A DNA stretch of 64,000 nt from Tridacna crocea (GCA_943736015.1 OX031072.1:1492501-1556500), one strand, 5' to 3'. Shown: positions 40,301 to 41,449, numbered from the stretch's first letter. Translations and numbers: made by a program. Notes: generated from the letters alone by a model not told the origin.

Positions 40301-40978
40301 CCAGGTATCTAACTCACAACCACCATGTCATTAGTCTGATATGCTAGCTAACCACTTACACAGATTTTTGTTTAACCCTTTACCCTACAATGCCGACTTT
40401 GAATGACCCTGAGAAAGAGGCCTTTTGAAAACATTGTGGGAAAAGGAGAAAATGCTGGTAACCAGCATTTTCTCCTTTTCCCGCGATGTTTTCTACCCTT
40501 CCAAAAACAAAATTTCATTCTTTGAGCAATGAGTTTTGATGTCTGCAAATGCTTTGAATTTGGACCAGCCTGAAATTTTATCATTTGGTAATGAGTTAAC
40601 ATGCAATCTGACATCATGAGTTAACTCATTACCAAATGACAAAATTTTAGACTAGTCCAAATTGAAATCATTTGCAGATGCCAAAATAAATGTGTATCAA
40701 ACTTTGAAATTTGATTTGGAAAGGGTAGAAAACATTGTGGGAAAAGGAGAAAATGCTGGTTATCAGCATTTTTCTCCTTTTCCCACAGTGTTTTCAAAGG
40801 CTTTCCTTTTTCGGGATCGTTAAAAGTCGGGATTGTGTGGTCAAGAGTTACTAGAGTTTTTTTTCTCTTTTTCTTTCAGCCCAATGAAATGATGGAAGCC
40901 TCTATATTGGTGACATTAAAAGGCGATGTTTCGGAACAGTTTAAAATACTTCTAAGAGCAATGGTGGTCTCGGAATAG
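95..40978 (+). CDS. CFAP74: CFAP74 (cilia and flagella associated protein 74), C-terminal part, spliced gene
   Basis: Twenty-five firm exons, listed separately, join in frame to about 1,060 codons and end at TAG 40,976-40,978; two further in-frame micro-exons (15,304 and 32,934) are likely and a third (13,664) is doubtful. Known CFAP74 proteins are about 1,500-1,600 residues, so roughly 500 N-terminal residues lie left of the window. CFAP74 belongs to the C1d projection of the axonemal central apparatus, with CFAP54, CFAP46 and CFAP221. The translation shows repeated beta-rich ASH/MSP-like modules (for example IQFGTTVIDETLKKTFTLTN, IDFGCCTIYESVQTTIKLTN, TDFGDISIGQNSFKSITIQN), a Glu/Gly-rich insert (2,283-2,378), a charged helix (11,517-11,669) and a Lys/Gly-rich linker (17,364-17,512). 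The C-terminal run GKEESHAFRIKGTAKPKIMF is typical of the family. Splice phases agree throughout. Introns are loaded with MITEs. Identification is from recalled family similarity. Confidence 0.85.
382..610 (-). mobile_element. TTAA MITE (family A1)
   Basis: Reference description for this superfamily: TTAA, then CYCWTTACCA ends, a long arm with CCAAATTGAAAGCATTTGCA, a ~60-bp palindrome centred on GGTTACC, a short arm with TTCTTTCTCAGGG, and the inverse end with TTAA; about 228 bp. Minus means the short arm comes first. TTAA duplication and CCC/CTC ends suggest piggyBac mobilisation. No coding capacity. This copy is complete. Confidence 0.93.
660..709 (+). CDS. CFAP74: CFAP74 exon, 50 bp
   Basis: Acceptor TTTCAAAG, donor GTGAGT. 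Continues phase 1 to phase 0, encoding GMKAKTATSVQTSLGRM. Lies 50 bp after a MITE copy (382-610). Confidence 0.7.
801..1015 (-). mobile_element. TTAA MITE (family A, old)
   Basis: TTAA at both ends; the right half of the palindrome has decayed. Confidence 0.75.
1342..1453 (+). CDS. CFAP74: CFAP74 exon, Thr/Lys/Glu-rich linker
   Basis: Acceptor TTATTATCAG, donor GTAATT. Phase 0 to 1. Low-complexity charged segment (TPDAATEQDKSKKETTTV...), a linker between Ig-like modules. Confidence 0.7.
1454..2282. other. CFAP74 intron, no element recognised
   Basis: AT-rich; no repeat, RNA gene or coding signal seen. Confidence 0.5.
2283..2378 (+). CDS. CFAP74: CFAP74 exon, Glu/Gly-rich linker
   Basis: Acceptor GAAAACAG, donor GTAAGC. 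Phase 1 to 1. Encodes an acidic low-complexity run (EEEGQGGEGQDGEGAGEGVE...), continuing the disordered linker of the previous exon. Confidence 0.7.
2415..2530 (+). mobile_element. TTAA MITE, left arm only
   Basis: TTAACTCTTTACCACACAAG and the long arm, breaking off before the palindrome. Confidence 0.65.
2670..2881 (+). CDS. CFAP74: CFAP74 exon, 212 bp
   Basis: Acceptor TTCACACAG, donor GTTAGT (weaker than consensus). Phase 1 to 0. Encodes GEQAEGEESPDMAISEYDDY through WNPSVPGKVDSEFLVNFADP, with the last strands of an Ig-like module. Confidence 0.8.
2937..3060 (+). repeat. Dispersed repeat 'TACCCCAGCAAAATGAATGTTTTCAGGGGTA'
   Basis: Short hairpin start followed by CTGTCTGTCCATCTGTCTGT; copies at 3,845-4,010 and, inverted, 63,040-63,152. 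Confidence 0.6.
3286..3521 (+). mobile_element. TTAA MITE (family A)
   Basis: Complete; preceded by a decayed left half of another copy (about 3,145-3,275). Confidence 0.85.
3695..3816 (+). CDS. CFAP74: CFAP74 exon, 122 bp
   Basis: Acceptor TTTGTAACAG, donor GTAAGG. Phase 0 to 2. Encodes ISIRALGNAIDVPVWVERQS, then VDLKICMYDRLYQDTIVVNN; the second half opens a new ASH-type module. Confidence 0.85.
3845..4010 (+). repeat. Same dispersed repeat, second copy
   Basis: TACCCTGCAAAACAAATGTT, then GTCCATCTGTGTACAAAAAT and AGTGACAGCTCTAGTTTATG. Confidence 0.6.
4094..4311 (-). mobile_element. TTAA MITE (family A, old)
   Basis: Shares its right TTAA with the next copy. Confidence 0.85.
4308..4533 (-). 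mobile_element. TTAA MITE (family A, old), tandem with previous
   Basis: Left TTAA shared; right end reads GTTGA. Confidence 0.82.
4630..4758 (+). CDS. CFAP74: CFAP74 exon, 129 bp
   Basis: Acceptor ATGTTTTAG, donor GTAAGC. Phase 2 to 2. Encodes ATTALRLKFEVCKELRNHLE, then LLPKTGYIQAQSQFSAQLKF, with the PKTGxIQ...F pattern of an MSP-like domain. Confidence 0.85.
4892..5120 (+). mobile_element. TTAA MITE (family A1)
   Basis: Complete. Outer palindrome pair reads CACTGTGG against CTACGGTG. Confidence 0.93.
5166..5266 (+). repeat. Dispersed 'GTCAGCCTGCGCAG' repeat, fragment
   Basis: Contains AAAAGGGGGTCTAAATGC and CTCAGGTCAGCCTGC, shared with copies at 16,124, 20,660, 39,272 and 62,023. Confidence 0.6.
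5451..5538 (+). CDS. CFAP74: CFAP74 exon, 88 bp
   Basis: Acceptor TTTATTACAG, donor GTATTT. Phase 2 to 0. Encodes RKGFEEEAGKYFDPETGVLE then APMTIRVADQ. Confidence 0.85.
5539..6823. other. CFAP74 intron, no element recognised
   Basis: AT-rich, with poly-T and (TA)n stretches near 6,350 and 6,440; open frames here have no recognisable coding signal. Confidence 0.5.
6824..7050 (-). mobile_element. TTAA MITE (family A3)
   Basis: Complete; right end 38 bp before a CFAP74 exon. Confidence 0.92.
7089..7262 (+). CDS. CFAP74: CFAP74 exon, 174 bp, ASH-like module
   Basis: Acceptor TTGTTTCCAG, donor GTATGT. Phase 0 to 0. Encodes TAPVPFTVQAVVTNSDMEFD, IDFGCCTIYESVQTTIKLTN and LPQDFGFVGHPE. A MITE ends 38 bp upstream (7,050). 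Confidence 0.88.
7477..7705 (-). mobile_element. TTAA MITE (family A2)
   Basis: Complete; A2 long arm has a GTGGCTCAAATGGTGCAA-type segment. Confidence 0.93.
8070..8296 (+). mobile_element. TTAA MITE (family A)
   Basis: Complete; right TTAA shared with an oppositely oriented copy. Confidence 0.92.
8293..8521 (-). mobile_element. TTAA MITE (family A1), head-on with previous
   Basis: Complete; the pair 8,070-8,521 makes a larger inverted repeat. Confidence 0.93.
8602..8735 (+). CDS. CFAP74: CFAP74 exon with GC donor
   Basis: Acceptor TATTTTCAG. Phase 0 to 2. Encodes YVEVQPNDGFGTLLPLETIE, then LDVIFSPKKARDYKFELNCK. The only donor that joins to the next exon in frame is AATAG|GCAAGT, a GC-AG intron. 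A MITE begins 23 bp downstream (8,759). Confidence 0.85.
8759..8987 (-). mobile_element. TTAA MITE (family A1)
   Basis: Complete; begins 23 bp after the CFAP74 GC donor. Confidence 0.93.
9029..9208 (+). repeat. Fold-back element 'ACCAACCATTCTTAA' family, diverged
   Basis: Right end GGTATGGTTGGTGAATACAG with AACCAAATGGTTAAGCCAATC in the centre. Confidence 0.6.
9633..9808 (+). CDS. CFAP74: CFAP74 exon, 176 bp, ASH-like module
   Basis: Acceptor TTCTTTAAG, donor GTTTGT. Phase 2 to 1. Encodes REFRIQCVGVGVHPPLDLSK, then VIHFGATSLYDVSTARVDVV and HPVPRIGKG. Confidence 0.87.
9856..9960 (+). repeat. Fold-back element with CACATGTG hairpin
   Basis: AGTGAACATCATCAATAATA...TTTCACATGTGG, GCTGCA, then the near-perfect inverse ending GATGATGTTCACT. 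A second, diverged copy lies at 25,872-25,987. Confidence 0.8.
10251..10351 (+). CDS. CFAP74: CFAP74 exon, 101 bp
   Basis: Acceptor TTTGTTTCAG, donor GTACTT. Phase 1 to 0. Encodes EIAPVGPTSFEFMVPKDAPV then ISPSVGTIQPGQ. A MITE begins about 12 bp after the exon. Confidence 0.87.
10363..10545 (+). mobile_element. TTAA MITE (family A1), right end lost
   Basis: Left end AATTACCAAATAAC degenerate; palindrome intact; breaks after GGCTTCTTTA. Confidence 0.82.
10598..10828 (+). mobile_element. tRNA-derived SINE
   Basis: Box-A-like GGCTCAGTGGTAAAGTGTAG and a box-B-like GGTTTCAAGCC about 35 bp later; ends ACACCATTCAATCAATCC. Box B is degenerate and no acceptor stem closes, so this is not a tRNA gene. 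Confidence 0.75.
11049..11277 (+). mobile_element. TTAA MITE (family A1)
   Basis: Complete. Confidence 0.93.
11517..11669 (+). CDS. CFAP74: CFAP74 exon, end of Ig module plus charged helix
   Basis: Acceptor TTCTACTGACAG, donor GTATGT. Phase 0 to 0. KCSIQVRFAPVLEEDDIRKE closes a module; EQQAEREYREALKKQKEAEE is a charged, probably helical segment. Confidence 0.87.
11725..11838 (+). repeat. Fold-back element 'ACCAACCATTCTTAA' family, right half
   Basis: GATTTAGCCAATCAGAGATT leads to CTTAAGAATGGTTGGTGAAT; the left arm is missing. Confidence 0.6.
11840..12350 (+). repeat. Dispersed repeat interrupted by a SINE
   Basis: Left part to 11,914 and right part from 12,183 form one copy of the 19,590-19,805 repeat. 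Confidence 0.55.
11915..12182 (+). mobile_element. tRNA-derived SINE with 10-bp target duplication
   Basis: Flanked by TCAAACTTGG at 11,905-11,914 and 12,183-12,192. tRNA-like head CCCGGGTGGCTCAATGGTGA with box B GAGTTCAATACCC; ends in AACCAACCAA. It interrupts a dispersed repeat shared with 19,590-19,805. Confidence 0.85.
12361..12590 (-). mobile_element. TTAA MITE, diverged, with T-run
   Basis: TTAA both ends; a 16-T run at 12,539 replaces part of the long arm. Confidence 0.82.
12823..12970 (-). mobile_element. TTAA MITE, ends lost
   Basis: Palindrome and short arm intact; no TTAA at either side. Confidence 0.7.
12990..13660. other. CFAP74 intron, no element recognised
   Basis: AT-rich; a short C-rich stretch near 13,310-13,345; no coding signal. 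Confidence 0.45.
13664..13690 (+). CDS. CFAP74: Candidate CFAP74 micro-exon (27 bp), doubtful
   Basis: Between AG at 13,662-13,663 and a strong GTAAGT donor, an in-frame 27-bp segment would encode DSTDGSSDQ, compatible with the Ser/Lys-rich linker. The acceptor has a poor pyrimidine tract, so it may be spurious or alternatively spliced. Confidence 0.25.
13974..14202 (+). mobile_element. TTAA MITE (family A1)
   Basis: Right TTAA mutated to TTAT; a decayed minus copy follows to about 14,400. Confidence 0.9.
14203..14400 (-). mobile_element. TTAA MITE, decayed
   Basis: GAAGAATGCTTTTGAAAACA and a broken palindrome (CAACCATGGATAACCATCC). Confidence 0.55.
14468..14734 (-). mobile_element. TTAA MITE with internal 37-bp tandem duplication
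   Basis: GAGATAGAAGCCTTTTGAAA through GTGGGAAAAGGAGA occurs twice (14,504-14,582). Confidence 0.9.
14785..14935 (+). repeat. Dispersed 'GTCAGCCTGCGCAG' repeat, fragment
   Basis: Degenerate copy with AGTATCAACCCATGTAAGCC and TGCGCAGTTTGCACC. Confidence 0.5.
14939..15166 (+). mobile_element. TTAA MITE (family A2)
   Basis: Complete; palindrome flank reads GGGGAAAGG / CCTTTCCCC, a paired change from GGGAAAAGG. Confidence 0.92.
15304..15336 (+). CDS. CFAP74: Candidate CFAP74 micro-exon (33 bp)
   Basis: Acceptor TTTTCCGTTAAG and donor GTACCT bound an in-frame phase 0 to 0 segment encoding AKPDKRKESPK. It fits between EEELA (end 11,669) and KLPAGKGKGG (start 17,364) in composition. Without it the flanking exons still join in frame. 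Confidence 0.5.
15456..15684 (+). mobile_element. TTAA MITE (family A1)
   Basis: Right TTAA mutated to TTGA. Confidence 0.9.
15895..16123 (+). mobile_element. TTAA MITE (family A1)
   Basis: Complete. Confidence 0.93.
16124..16372 (-). repeat. Dispersed 'GTCAGCCTGCGCAG' repeat, near-complete
   Basis: About 250 bp, with the hairpin GTCAGCCTGCACGGACTGCG / CGCAGGCTGAC, ATAGATCCATAATCG and the end AGAGCATGTCTC. Starts at the TTAA of a MITE. Confidence 0.65.
16373..16949. other. CFAP74 intron, no element recognised
   Basis: Nothing beyond AT-rich sequence. Confidence 0.45.
16950..17102 (+). repeat. Minisatellite, 51-bp unit, three copies
   Basis: ATCTGATTCAGGTTCATATT...TTGATCTTTAGAC repeats at 16,995 and 17,046, with a partial first copy. 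It ends exactly at the TTAA of a MITE. Confidence 0.9.
17103..17330 (+). mobile_element. TTAA MITE (family A2)
   Basis: Centre expanded to CTTGTAGTAACCAG; sits between a minisatellite and a CFAP74 exon (33 bp). Confidence 0.92.
17364..17512 (+). CDS. CFAP74: CFAP74 exon, Lys/Gly-rich linker
   Basis: Acceptor TTTCTGTCAACAG, donor GA|GTAGGT. Phase 0 to 2. Encodes KLPAGKGKGGAGGAKGQAAK then VTGPSPVTPPKPEEISK. Reading on past the donor meets TAG at once, which supports the donor choice. A MITE ends 33 bp upstream. Confidence 0.75.
17613..17842 (-). mobile_element. TTAA MITE (family A3)
   Basis: Complete; one mismatch in the palindrome (GAAATTGCTGG against CCAGCATTTTC). Confidence 0.92.
17843..18006 (+). 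repeat. Fold-back repeat related to the 20,935 element (internal part)
   Basis: Shares AGTGTCGTCT...AGCCTGCGCAG and the AGATTTTATC centre with the 20,935-21,197 element but lacks its outer arms. Confidence 0.6.
18128..18349 (-). mobile_element. TTAA MITE, old
   Basis: Left TTAA decayed; palindrome disrupted (ATATGAGTAAGAAGCATT). Confidence 0.75.
18600..19165 (-). repeat. Mollusc-type dispersed repeat ('CCCCCTTCGGAGAAGTGGGGG')
   Basis: Starts ATGCCCCCTTCGGAGAAGTG and carries an internal ~130-bp near-duplication (GAGCATAACTCAAAAAGTAT ... CATAACTCTGCCC, at 18,685 and 18,845). No reading frame of note. Confidence 0.65.
19182..19307 (+). CDS. CFAP74: CFAP74 exon, 126 bp
   Basis: Acceptor TCTCTTTGCAG, donor GTGGGT. 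Phase 2 to 2. Encodes STAYAAAVGSLLRQFRGKFN, then SYTVPCYVASGECTNPGELP. A mollusc-type dispersed repeat (18,600-19,165) ends just upstream. Confidence 0.85.
19403..19492 (-). mobile_element. TTAA MITE, fragment
   Basis: Short arm and TATGCTGGTTACCAGCATTT only. Confidence 0.6.
19590..19805 (+). repeat. Dispersed repeat shared with 11,840-12,350
   Basis: TTCAAAACTTGGACAAGTTG, AATCAAGTAATTGCAGCC and TTGCATGCAGT match the sequence on both sides of the SINE at 11,915. Confidence 0.55.
19828..20057 (+). mobile_element. TTAA MITE (family A1)
   Basis: Complete; ends 57 bp before a CFAP74 exon. Confidence 0.93.
20115..20280 (+). CDS. CFAP74: CFAP74 exon, ASH-like module
   Basis: Acceptor TTTTATTTCAG, donor GTAAGA. 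Phase 2 to 0. Encodes SIQNSLYLEIHCPVIKPPLV, TDFGDISIGQNSFKSITIQN and ISRRTVE. Confidence 0.9.
20360..20585 (+). mobile_element. TTAA MITE (family A1)
   Basis: Right TTAA mutated to TTCA; 3-bp deletion in the left palindrome arm. Confidence 0.9.
20660..20888 (-). repeat. Dispersed 'GTCAGCCTGCGCAG' repeat
   Basis: Hairpin TGTCAGCCTGCGCAGACAGT / CTGACA followed by a 17-T run and AAATGCATTAAACCCCCTT. Confidence 0.6.
20935..21197 (+). mobile_element. TA-flanked fold-back MITE, 263 bp
   Basis: Starts TGGAGTGCAACACGCGAAAA and ends with its inverse; the inverted arms match for about 54 bp. TA dinucleotides flank both ends. Inner hairpins carry the AGCCTGCGC...GCGCAGGCT motif frequent in bivalve repeats. 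Confidence 0.85.
21247..21366 (+). CDS. CFAP74: CFAP74 exon, 120 bp
   Basis: Acceptor ACATTTCAG, donor GTAAGT. Phase 0 to 0. Encodes LSSSSLDTSGPFQVVNAFRV, then LPPDATHTMLVSFTPHAGQV. Confidence 0.9.
21600..21829 (-). mobile_element. TTAA MITE (family A1)
   Basis: Left TTAA mutated (ATAAA); otherwise complete. Confidence 0.92.
22079..22243 (+). CDS. CFAP74: CFAP74 exon, 165 bp
   Basis: Acceptor TGAAACAG, donor GTTTGT. Phase 0 to 0. Encodes FREELLIHSLTSSLHITLMG, then VTPFINLQPNVAEKGVMDMG. A MITE begins 15 bp downstream. Confidence 0.9.
22259..22443 (-). mobile_element. TTAA MITE (family A), ends shortened
   Basis: Starts 15 bp after a CFAP74 exon; right TTAA shared with a family-B copy. Confidence 0.8.
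22440..22664 (+). mobile_element. TTAA MITE (family B)
   Basis: TTAACCCTTTCCCAAACGAC end, CTCAAAGAGTTTGCAGACAA long arm, and palindrome GAAATTGCTCATTATGAGCA, which pairs fully though it differs from family A. Confidence 0.9.
22719..22874 (+). mobile_element. TTAA MITE (family A2), decayed
   Basis: Left half kept; palindrome cut at GGTTACAG; GGTAAAGAGTTAA end kept. Confidence 0.65.
23043..23232 (+). CDS. CFAP74: CFAP74 exon, 190 bp
   Basis: Acceptor TTTGTTACAG, donor GTAAAA. Phase 0 to 1. Encodes MQNGSSLSIDYQIRLESLSL through NVFDLVPAEGRIAPG. A solo MITE end lies about 15 bp downstream. Confidence 0.9.
23247..23280 (-). mobile_element. Solo MITE end
   Basis: TTAATACTTTACCACATAAT and CCTGATGTTT only, followed directly by the next copy. 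Confidence 0.55.
23281..23509 (+). mobile_element. TTAA MITE (family A2)
   Basis: Complete. Confidence 0.93.
23570..23714 (-). mobile_element. tRNA-derived SINE fragment, minus orientation
   Basis: On the minus strand: GTGAGGTAGAGCATCGGCCC and CCTGAGTTCGATACCCGTGA, the A and B boxes of a tRNA-like head. Confidence 0.65.
23716..23905 (-). mobile_element. TTAA MITE, left palindrome arm deleted
   Basis: Reads CATTGGTAACCAGCATTTTC with the left arm missing. Confidence 0.7.
23960..24189 (+). mobile_element. TTAA MITE (family A1)
   Basis: Complete. Confidence 0.93.
24492..24721 (+). mobile_element. TTAA MITE (family A1)
   Basis: Complete; outer pair CACTGTGG / CCACAGTG intact. Confidence 0.93.
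24874..25012 (+). mobile_element. Short MITE, 139 bp, inverted ends CAGAGTTTTCCCTGG
   Basis: Left end CAGAGTTTTCCCTGG and right end the inverse of CAGGGTTTTCCCTGA. The interior has GGGGGTCATTTGA / GGGGGTCCAAA repeats. No clean target duplication was found. Confidence 0.55.
25055..25133 (+). mobile_element. TTAA MITE, fragment
   Basis: Left end and right short arm joined with the middle deleted. Confidence 0.5.
25202..25290 (+). CDS. CFAP74: CFAP74 exon, 89 bp
   Basis: Acceptor CTGTTTTTAAG, donor GTAAGT. Phase 1 to 0. Encodes GGFIEITVTFSPDHHSDFYS then DGVRIELFGK; joins in frame to EESHAFRIKG. Confidence 0.9.
25318..25395 (-). mobile_element. TTAA MITE, fragment
   Basis: Short arm AATCATAAGTTTTAATGACT and half of the palindrome. 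Confidence 0.55.
25872..25987 (+). repeat. Fold-back element, second copy
   Basis: Inverted ends GTTAAAGATCAAAATTTATT and its diverged inverse enclose TAATATTTTCATGT...AAGTGAAAATATTAC, related to 9,856-9,960. Confidence 0.7.
26067..26196 (+). CDS. CFAP74: CFAP74 exon, 130 bp
   Basis: Acceptor TTACTTAATAG, donor GTAAAT. Phase 0 to 1. Encodes EESHAFRIKGTAKPKIMFIE, then GGEQLYPSVESLTVKPVLQL. A hAT element sits 43 bp downstream. Confidence 0.9.
26669..26842 (+). pseudogene. Remnant of hAT transposase N-terminus (BED finger)
   Basis: An open frame encodes MSDVIVSPPAKFKFPVWKYF then GFPRAKEGDK...STVYRLCSHEIKY. The VWKYFGF and C(Y)xxCxxEIKY pattern is that of BED fingers in hAT transposases; the first finger cysteine appears replaced by Tyr and the frame stops before any catalytic domain. 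Confidence 0.7.
27213..27466 (+). mobile_element. TTAA MITE, chimera of two subfamilies, inside a hAT element
   Basis: The left arm is a family-A long arm; the right arm is a family-B long arm (GAAGAACTTTCTGCCATTTA, TTTGAAATTGTC). Neither short arm is present. TTAA at both ends. Confidence 0.88.
27726..27944 (+). mobile_element. TTAA MITE (family A2)
   Basis: Left TTAA kept, right end degenerate; ends about 78 bp before a CFAP74 exon. Confidence 0.85.
28022..28149 (+). CDS. CFAP74: CFAP74 exon, 128 bp
   Basis: Acceptor TTTGATTTCAG, donor GTTTGT. Phase 1 to 0. Encodes DLKQHLPVVLVTLQSIFKDD, then YIPASKEIQIGCVRTMAVSQ and KK. Confidence 0.9.
28246..28471 (+). mobile_element. TTAA MITE (family A), old
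   Basis: Left TTAA kept; palindrome has several mismatches. Confidence 0.82.
28568..28665 (+). mobile_element. TTAA MITE, fragment
   Basis: Palindrome reads GCTTGTTACTAGTATTTTCT. Confidence 0.55.
28717..29590 (+). mobile_element. Unclassified ~0.87-kb repeat element, copy 1
   Basis: One end (28,727-28,850) is a long imperfect palindrome with 24-bp arms GGTCGTTAACATTCGCAGAG... and an inner hairpin GTGCGAAGCAC. Inverted TTATTGCATAAA / TTTATGCAATAA motifs lie at 28,860 and 29,570. No coding frame. A highly similar copy in opposite orientation is at 38,386-39,262. Confidence 0.75.
29639..29868 (+). mobile_element. TTAA MITE (family A)
   Basis: Both TTAAs decayed; palindrome perfect. Confidence 0.88.
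30141..30375 (-). mobile_element. TTAA MITE (family A1)
   Basis: Complete, with a small duplication CATCTGCCGTCTGCAGATGC. Confidence 0.92.
30455..30560 (+). repeat. 'GATCAGACTGCA' family MITE, degenerate
   Basis: AAAGATCAGACTGTATATTG / CATTCTGATCTTTATC palindrome only. Confidence 0.5.
30735..30812 (+). mobile_element. TTAA MITE, left-arm fragment
   Basis: AAACTCTTTGCCAGAAAACA and AAAGCATTTGCAAAC. Confidence 0.5.
30812..31040 (+). mobile_element. TTAA MITE (family A1)
   Basis: Left TTAA mutated to TTAG; right TTAA shared with the next copy. Confidence 0.93.
31037..31266 (+). mobile_element. TTAA MITE (family A1), head-to-tail with previous
   Basis: Complete; shares TTAA at 31,037-31,040. 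Confidence 0.93.
31285..31398 (+). mobile_element. TTAA MITE, right-part fragment
   Basis: Right palindrome arm, short arm and end GGTAAAGAGTCAA. Confidence 0.55.
31541..31668 (-). mobile_element. TTAA MITE, left part
   Basis: Short arm and palindrome; cut where the next copy begins. Confidence 0.65.
31668..31885 (+). mobile_element. TTAA MITE (family A)
   Basis: TTAA both ends; short arm shortened. Confidence 0.9.
32046..32273 (-). mobile_element. TTAA MITE (family B)
   Basis: TTAA both ends; palindrome GAAATTGCTTGTAGCGAGCA. A fragment of another copy (31,978-32,045) precedes it. Confidence 0.88.
32286..32351 (+). mobile_element. TTAA MITE, short-arm fragment
   Basis: AAGTCTTCTTTCTCAGGATC and end GGGTTAA. 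Confidence 0.5.
32352..32933. other. CFAP74 intron, no element recognised
   Basis: No repeat seen up to the candidate micro-exon at 32,934. Confidence 0.45.
32934..32957 (+). CDS. CFAP74: Candidate CFAP74 micro-exon (24 bp)
   Basis: AG at 32,932-32,933 and the strong donor AAG|GTAATG bound a phase 0 to 0 segment encoding DPPKPGYK. It would insert between VSQKK and NGEFTFDN. It sits in a stretch free of recognised repeats; acceptor context is only moderate. Confidence 0.45.
33131..33336 (+). mobile_element. TTAA MITE, right palindrome arm deleted
   Basis: TTAA both ends; GCTGGTTACCAATGTTTTCA shows the deletion from the palindrome centre outwards. Confidence 0.85.
33618..33779 (+). repeat. 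Minisatellite, 54-bp unit, three copies
   Basis: Units begin TTGAATAATTTGGTATGCAG at 33,618, 33,672 and 33,726. The unit is a multiple of three, so it makes a spurious repetitive open frame on the minus strand. Confidence 0.92.
33838..35620 (+). mobile_element. hAT-like element, non-autonomous, 1,783 bp, perfect 8-bp TSD
   Basis: Ends TAGAGCTGGGTATCGCC and the inverse TAGAGCTGGGGCGATATC, flanked by GTTCTTTA at 33,830-33,837 and 35,621-35,628. Sub-terminal zones carry many TATCG/CGATA repeats. No transposase frame is seen. It contains the CA/C microsatellite at 34,304-34,374 and is free of nested MITEs. Confidence 0.88.
34304..34374 (+). repeat. Compound microsatellite (CA)n plus C-tract
   Basis: About 21 CA units run directly into about 29 C residues. 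The length of such a tract is uncertain in an assembly. Confidence 0.95.
35840..35880 (+). mobile_element. Solo MITE end
   Basis: GACTCTTTCCAAACAACAAA only. Confidence 0.45.
35885..36113 (+). mobile_element. TTAA MITE (family A1)
   Basis: Complete; outer pair CACTGTGG / CCACAGTG intact. Confidence 0.93.
36110..36233 (+). mobile_element. TTAA MITE (family C), shortened
   Basis: Follows the previous copy from a shared TTAA; family-C arm GGTTTCTGTCTTTGACTGTG; left end and short arm missing. Confidence 0.65.
36230..36350 (+). mobile_element. TTAA MITE (family A3), left part
   Basis: Begins at the TTAA ending the previous copy; palindrome absent. Confidence 0.65.
36441..36660 (+). mobile_element. 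TTAA MITE, old
   Basis: Palindrome decayed; end GGTAAAGGCTTAA kept. Confidence 0.78.
36721..36951 (+). mobile_element. TTAA MITE (family A2)
   Basis: Complete. Confidence 0.93.
37421..37489 (+). CDS. CFAP74: CFAP74 exon, 69 bp
   Basis: Acceptor TTTATTCATTACAG, donor GTAGGC. Phase 0 to 0. Encodes NGEFTFDNIQPIAQKGFNID then PQK. Confidence 0.88.
37617..37812 (+). repeat. Fold-back element 'ACCAACCATTCTTAA' family
   Basis: Inverted ends TTCACCAACCATTCTTAA / ...CAAGAATGGTTGGTGAA and a central palindrome GATTGGCTAAACC / GGTTTAGCCAATC. Related copies at 9,029, 11,725, 42,445 and 47,405. Confidence 0.75.
37916..38145 (+). mobile_element. TTAA MITE (family A1)
   Basis: Complete. Confidence 0.93.
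38184..38388 (+). mobile_element. TTAA MITE (family A3), palindrome centre deleted
   Basis: GGAAAAGGAGAAAATTTCCC: the hairpin tip is lost. Right end TTAT abuts the 0.87-kb element. Confidence 0.88.
38386..39262 (-). mobile_element. Unclassified ~0.87-kb repeat element, copy 2 (inverted)
   Basis: Reverse-orientation copy of the 28,717-29,590 element, alike over its whole length by eye, including the terminal palindrome with GTGCGAAGCAC (inverse here). It abuts the right end of a MITE (38,184-38,388), where the expected TTAA reads TTAT. Confidence 0.75.
39272..39492 (-). repeat. Dispersed 'GTCAGCCTGCGCAG' repeat
   Basis: Contains TATGGATCCATAATTATG, AAGTCAGCATATGCAGTCC and ATGCATTAAGCCCCC; same layout as the 16,124 copy. 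Confidence 0.6.
39664..39729 (+). CDS. CFAP74: CFAP74 exon, 66 bp
   Basis: Acceptor TTCATTATTGCAG, donor GTAAGT. Phase 0 to 0. Encodes GMVEAGMFKPITITWSPPQG then HN. Confidence 0.88.
39911..40139 (-). mobile_element. TTAA MITE (family A2)
   Basis: Complete. Confidence 0.93.
40150..40366 (-). mobile_element. tRNA-derived SINE, same family as 11,915, minus orientation
   Basis: Read on the minus strand it has AGTGGTTAGCTAGCATATCA and GGTGGTTGTGAGTTAGATACC, then TTTCTACCTCTCTCC as in the 11,915 copy. Confidence 0.7.
40372..40599 (-). mobile_element. TTAA MITE (family A)
   Basis: Complete; starts just after a SINE. Confidence 0.92.
40621..40851 (+). mobile_element. TTAA MITE (family A3)
   Basis: Right TTAA mutated to TTAC; ends 28 bp before the last CFAP74 exon. 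Confidence 0.92.
40880..40978 (+). CDS. CFAP74: CFAP74 terminal exon with stop
   Basis: Acceptor TTTTTCTTTCAG. Encodes PNEMMEASILVTLKGDVSEQ then FKILLRAMVVSE and TAG (40,976-40,978). It is squeezed between two MITEs, one ending 28 bp upstream (40,851) and one starting 22 bp after the stop (41,001). Confidence 0.9.
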   Translation, partial: PNEMMEASILVTLKGDVSEQFKILLRAMVVSE

Positions 40979-41000
40979 ATACAGTAACACGGAAAAAAAC

Positions 41001-41218
41001 TTAACCTTCAACACTTTTCCGCACAATGCCAATTTTTAATGGCCCTGGGAAAGAAGCCTTTTTTAAGAGATTGTGAGAAAAGGAGAAAATGCTGGTAACC
41101 AGGATTTTCTCCTTTTCCCAAAATATTTTCTACCCTATCAAAGAAAAGTTGGACCATTTGTGTCACATTGAAATTGTCATCGACAAGTCTAAAATTATGT
41201 CGTCTGGTACAGGGTTAA
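41001..41218 (-). mobile_element. TTAA MITE (family A2) in CFAP74 3' UTR
   Basis: Complete; starts 22 bp after the stop codon. Confidence 0.9.
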
Positions 41219-41224
41219 TCATAC

Positions 41225-41410
41225 AAACCAGACTTTCAATAACTTTGACTGGGAGGACTCTTGAAAACATTGTGGGAGAAAGAGATTGACAAAAGATGAA
41301 AAAACAGCAATAATCTTGTAACCCTCAACCTGAGAATCCCAGGTTACCAGCATTTTTTCTCCTTTTTTCAAGAATGTTTTCGGAAGGCTCCTTCCTAAAT
41401 GATGTTAAAT
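41225..41410 (-). mobile_element. TTAA MITE, decayed
   Basis: Recognisable GACTCTTGAAAACATTGTGG and CAGCATTTTTTCTCC; centre rearranged. Confidence 0.55.
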
Positions 41411-41449
41411 CACAGTATTTTGTATTAAAATATGAAGGCAAGCAGTTGT

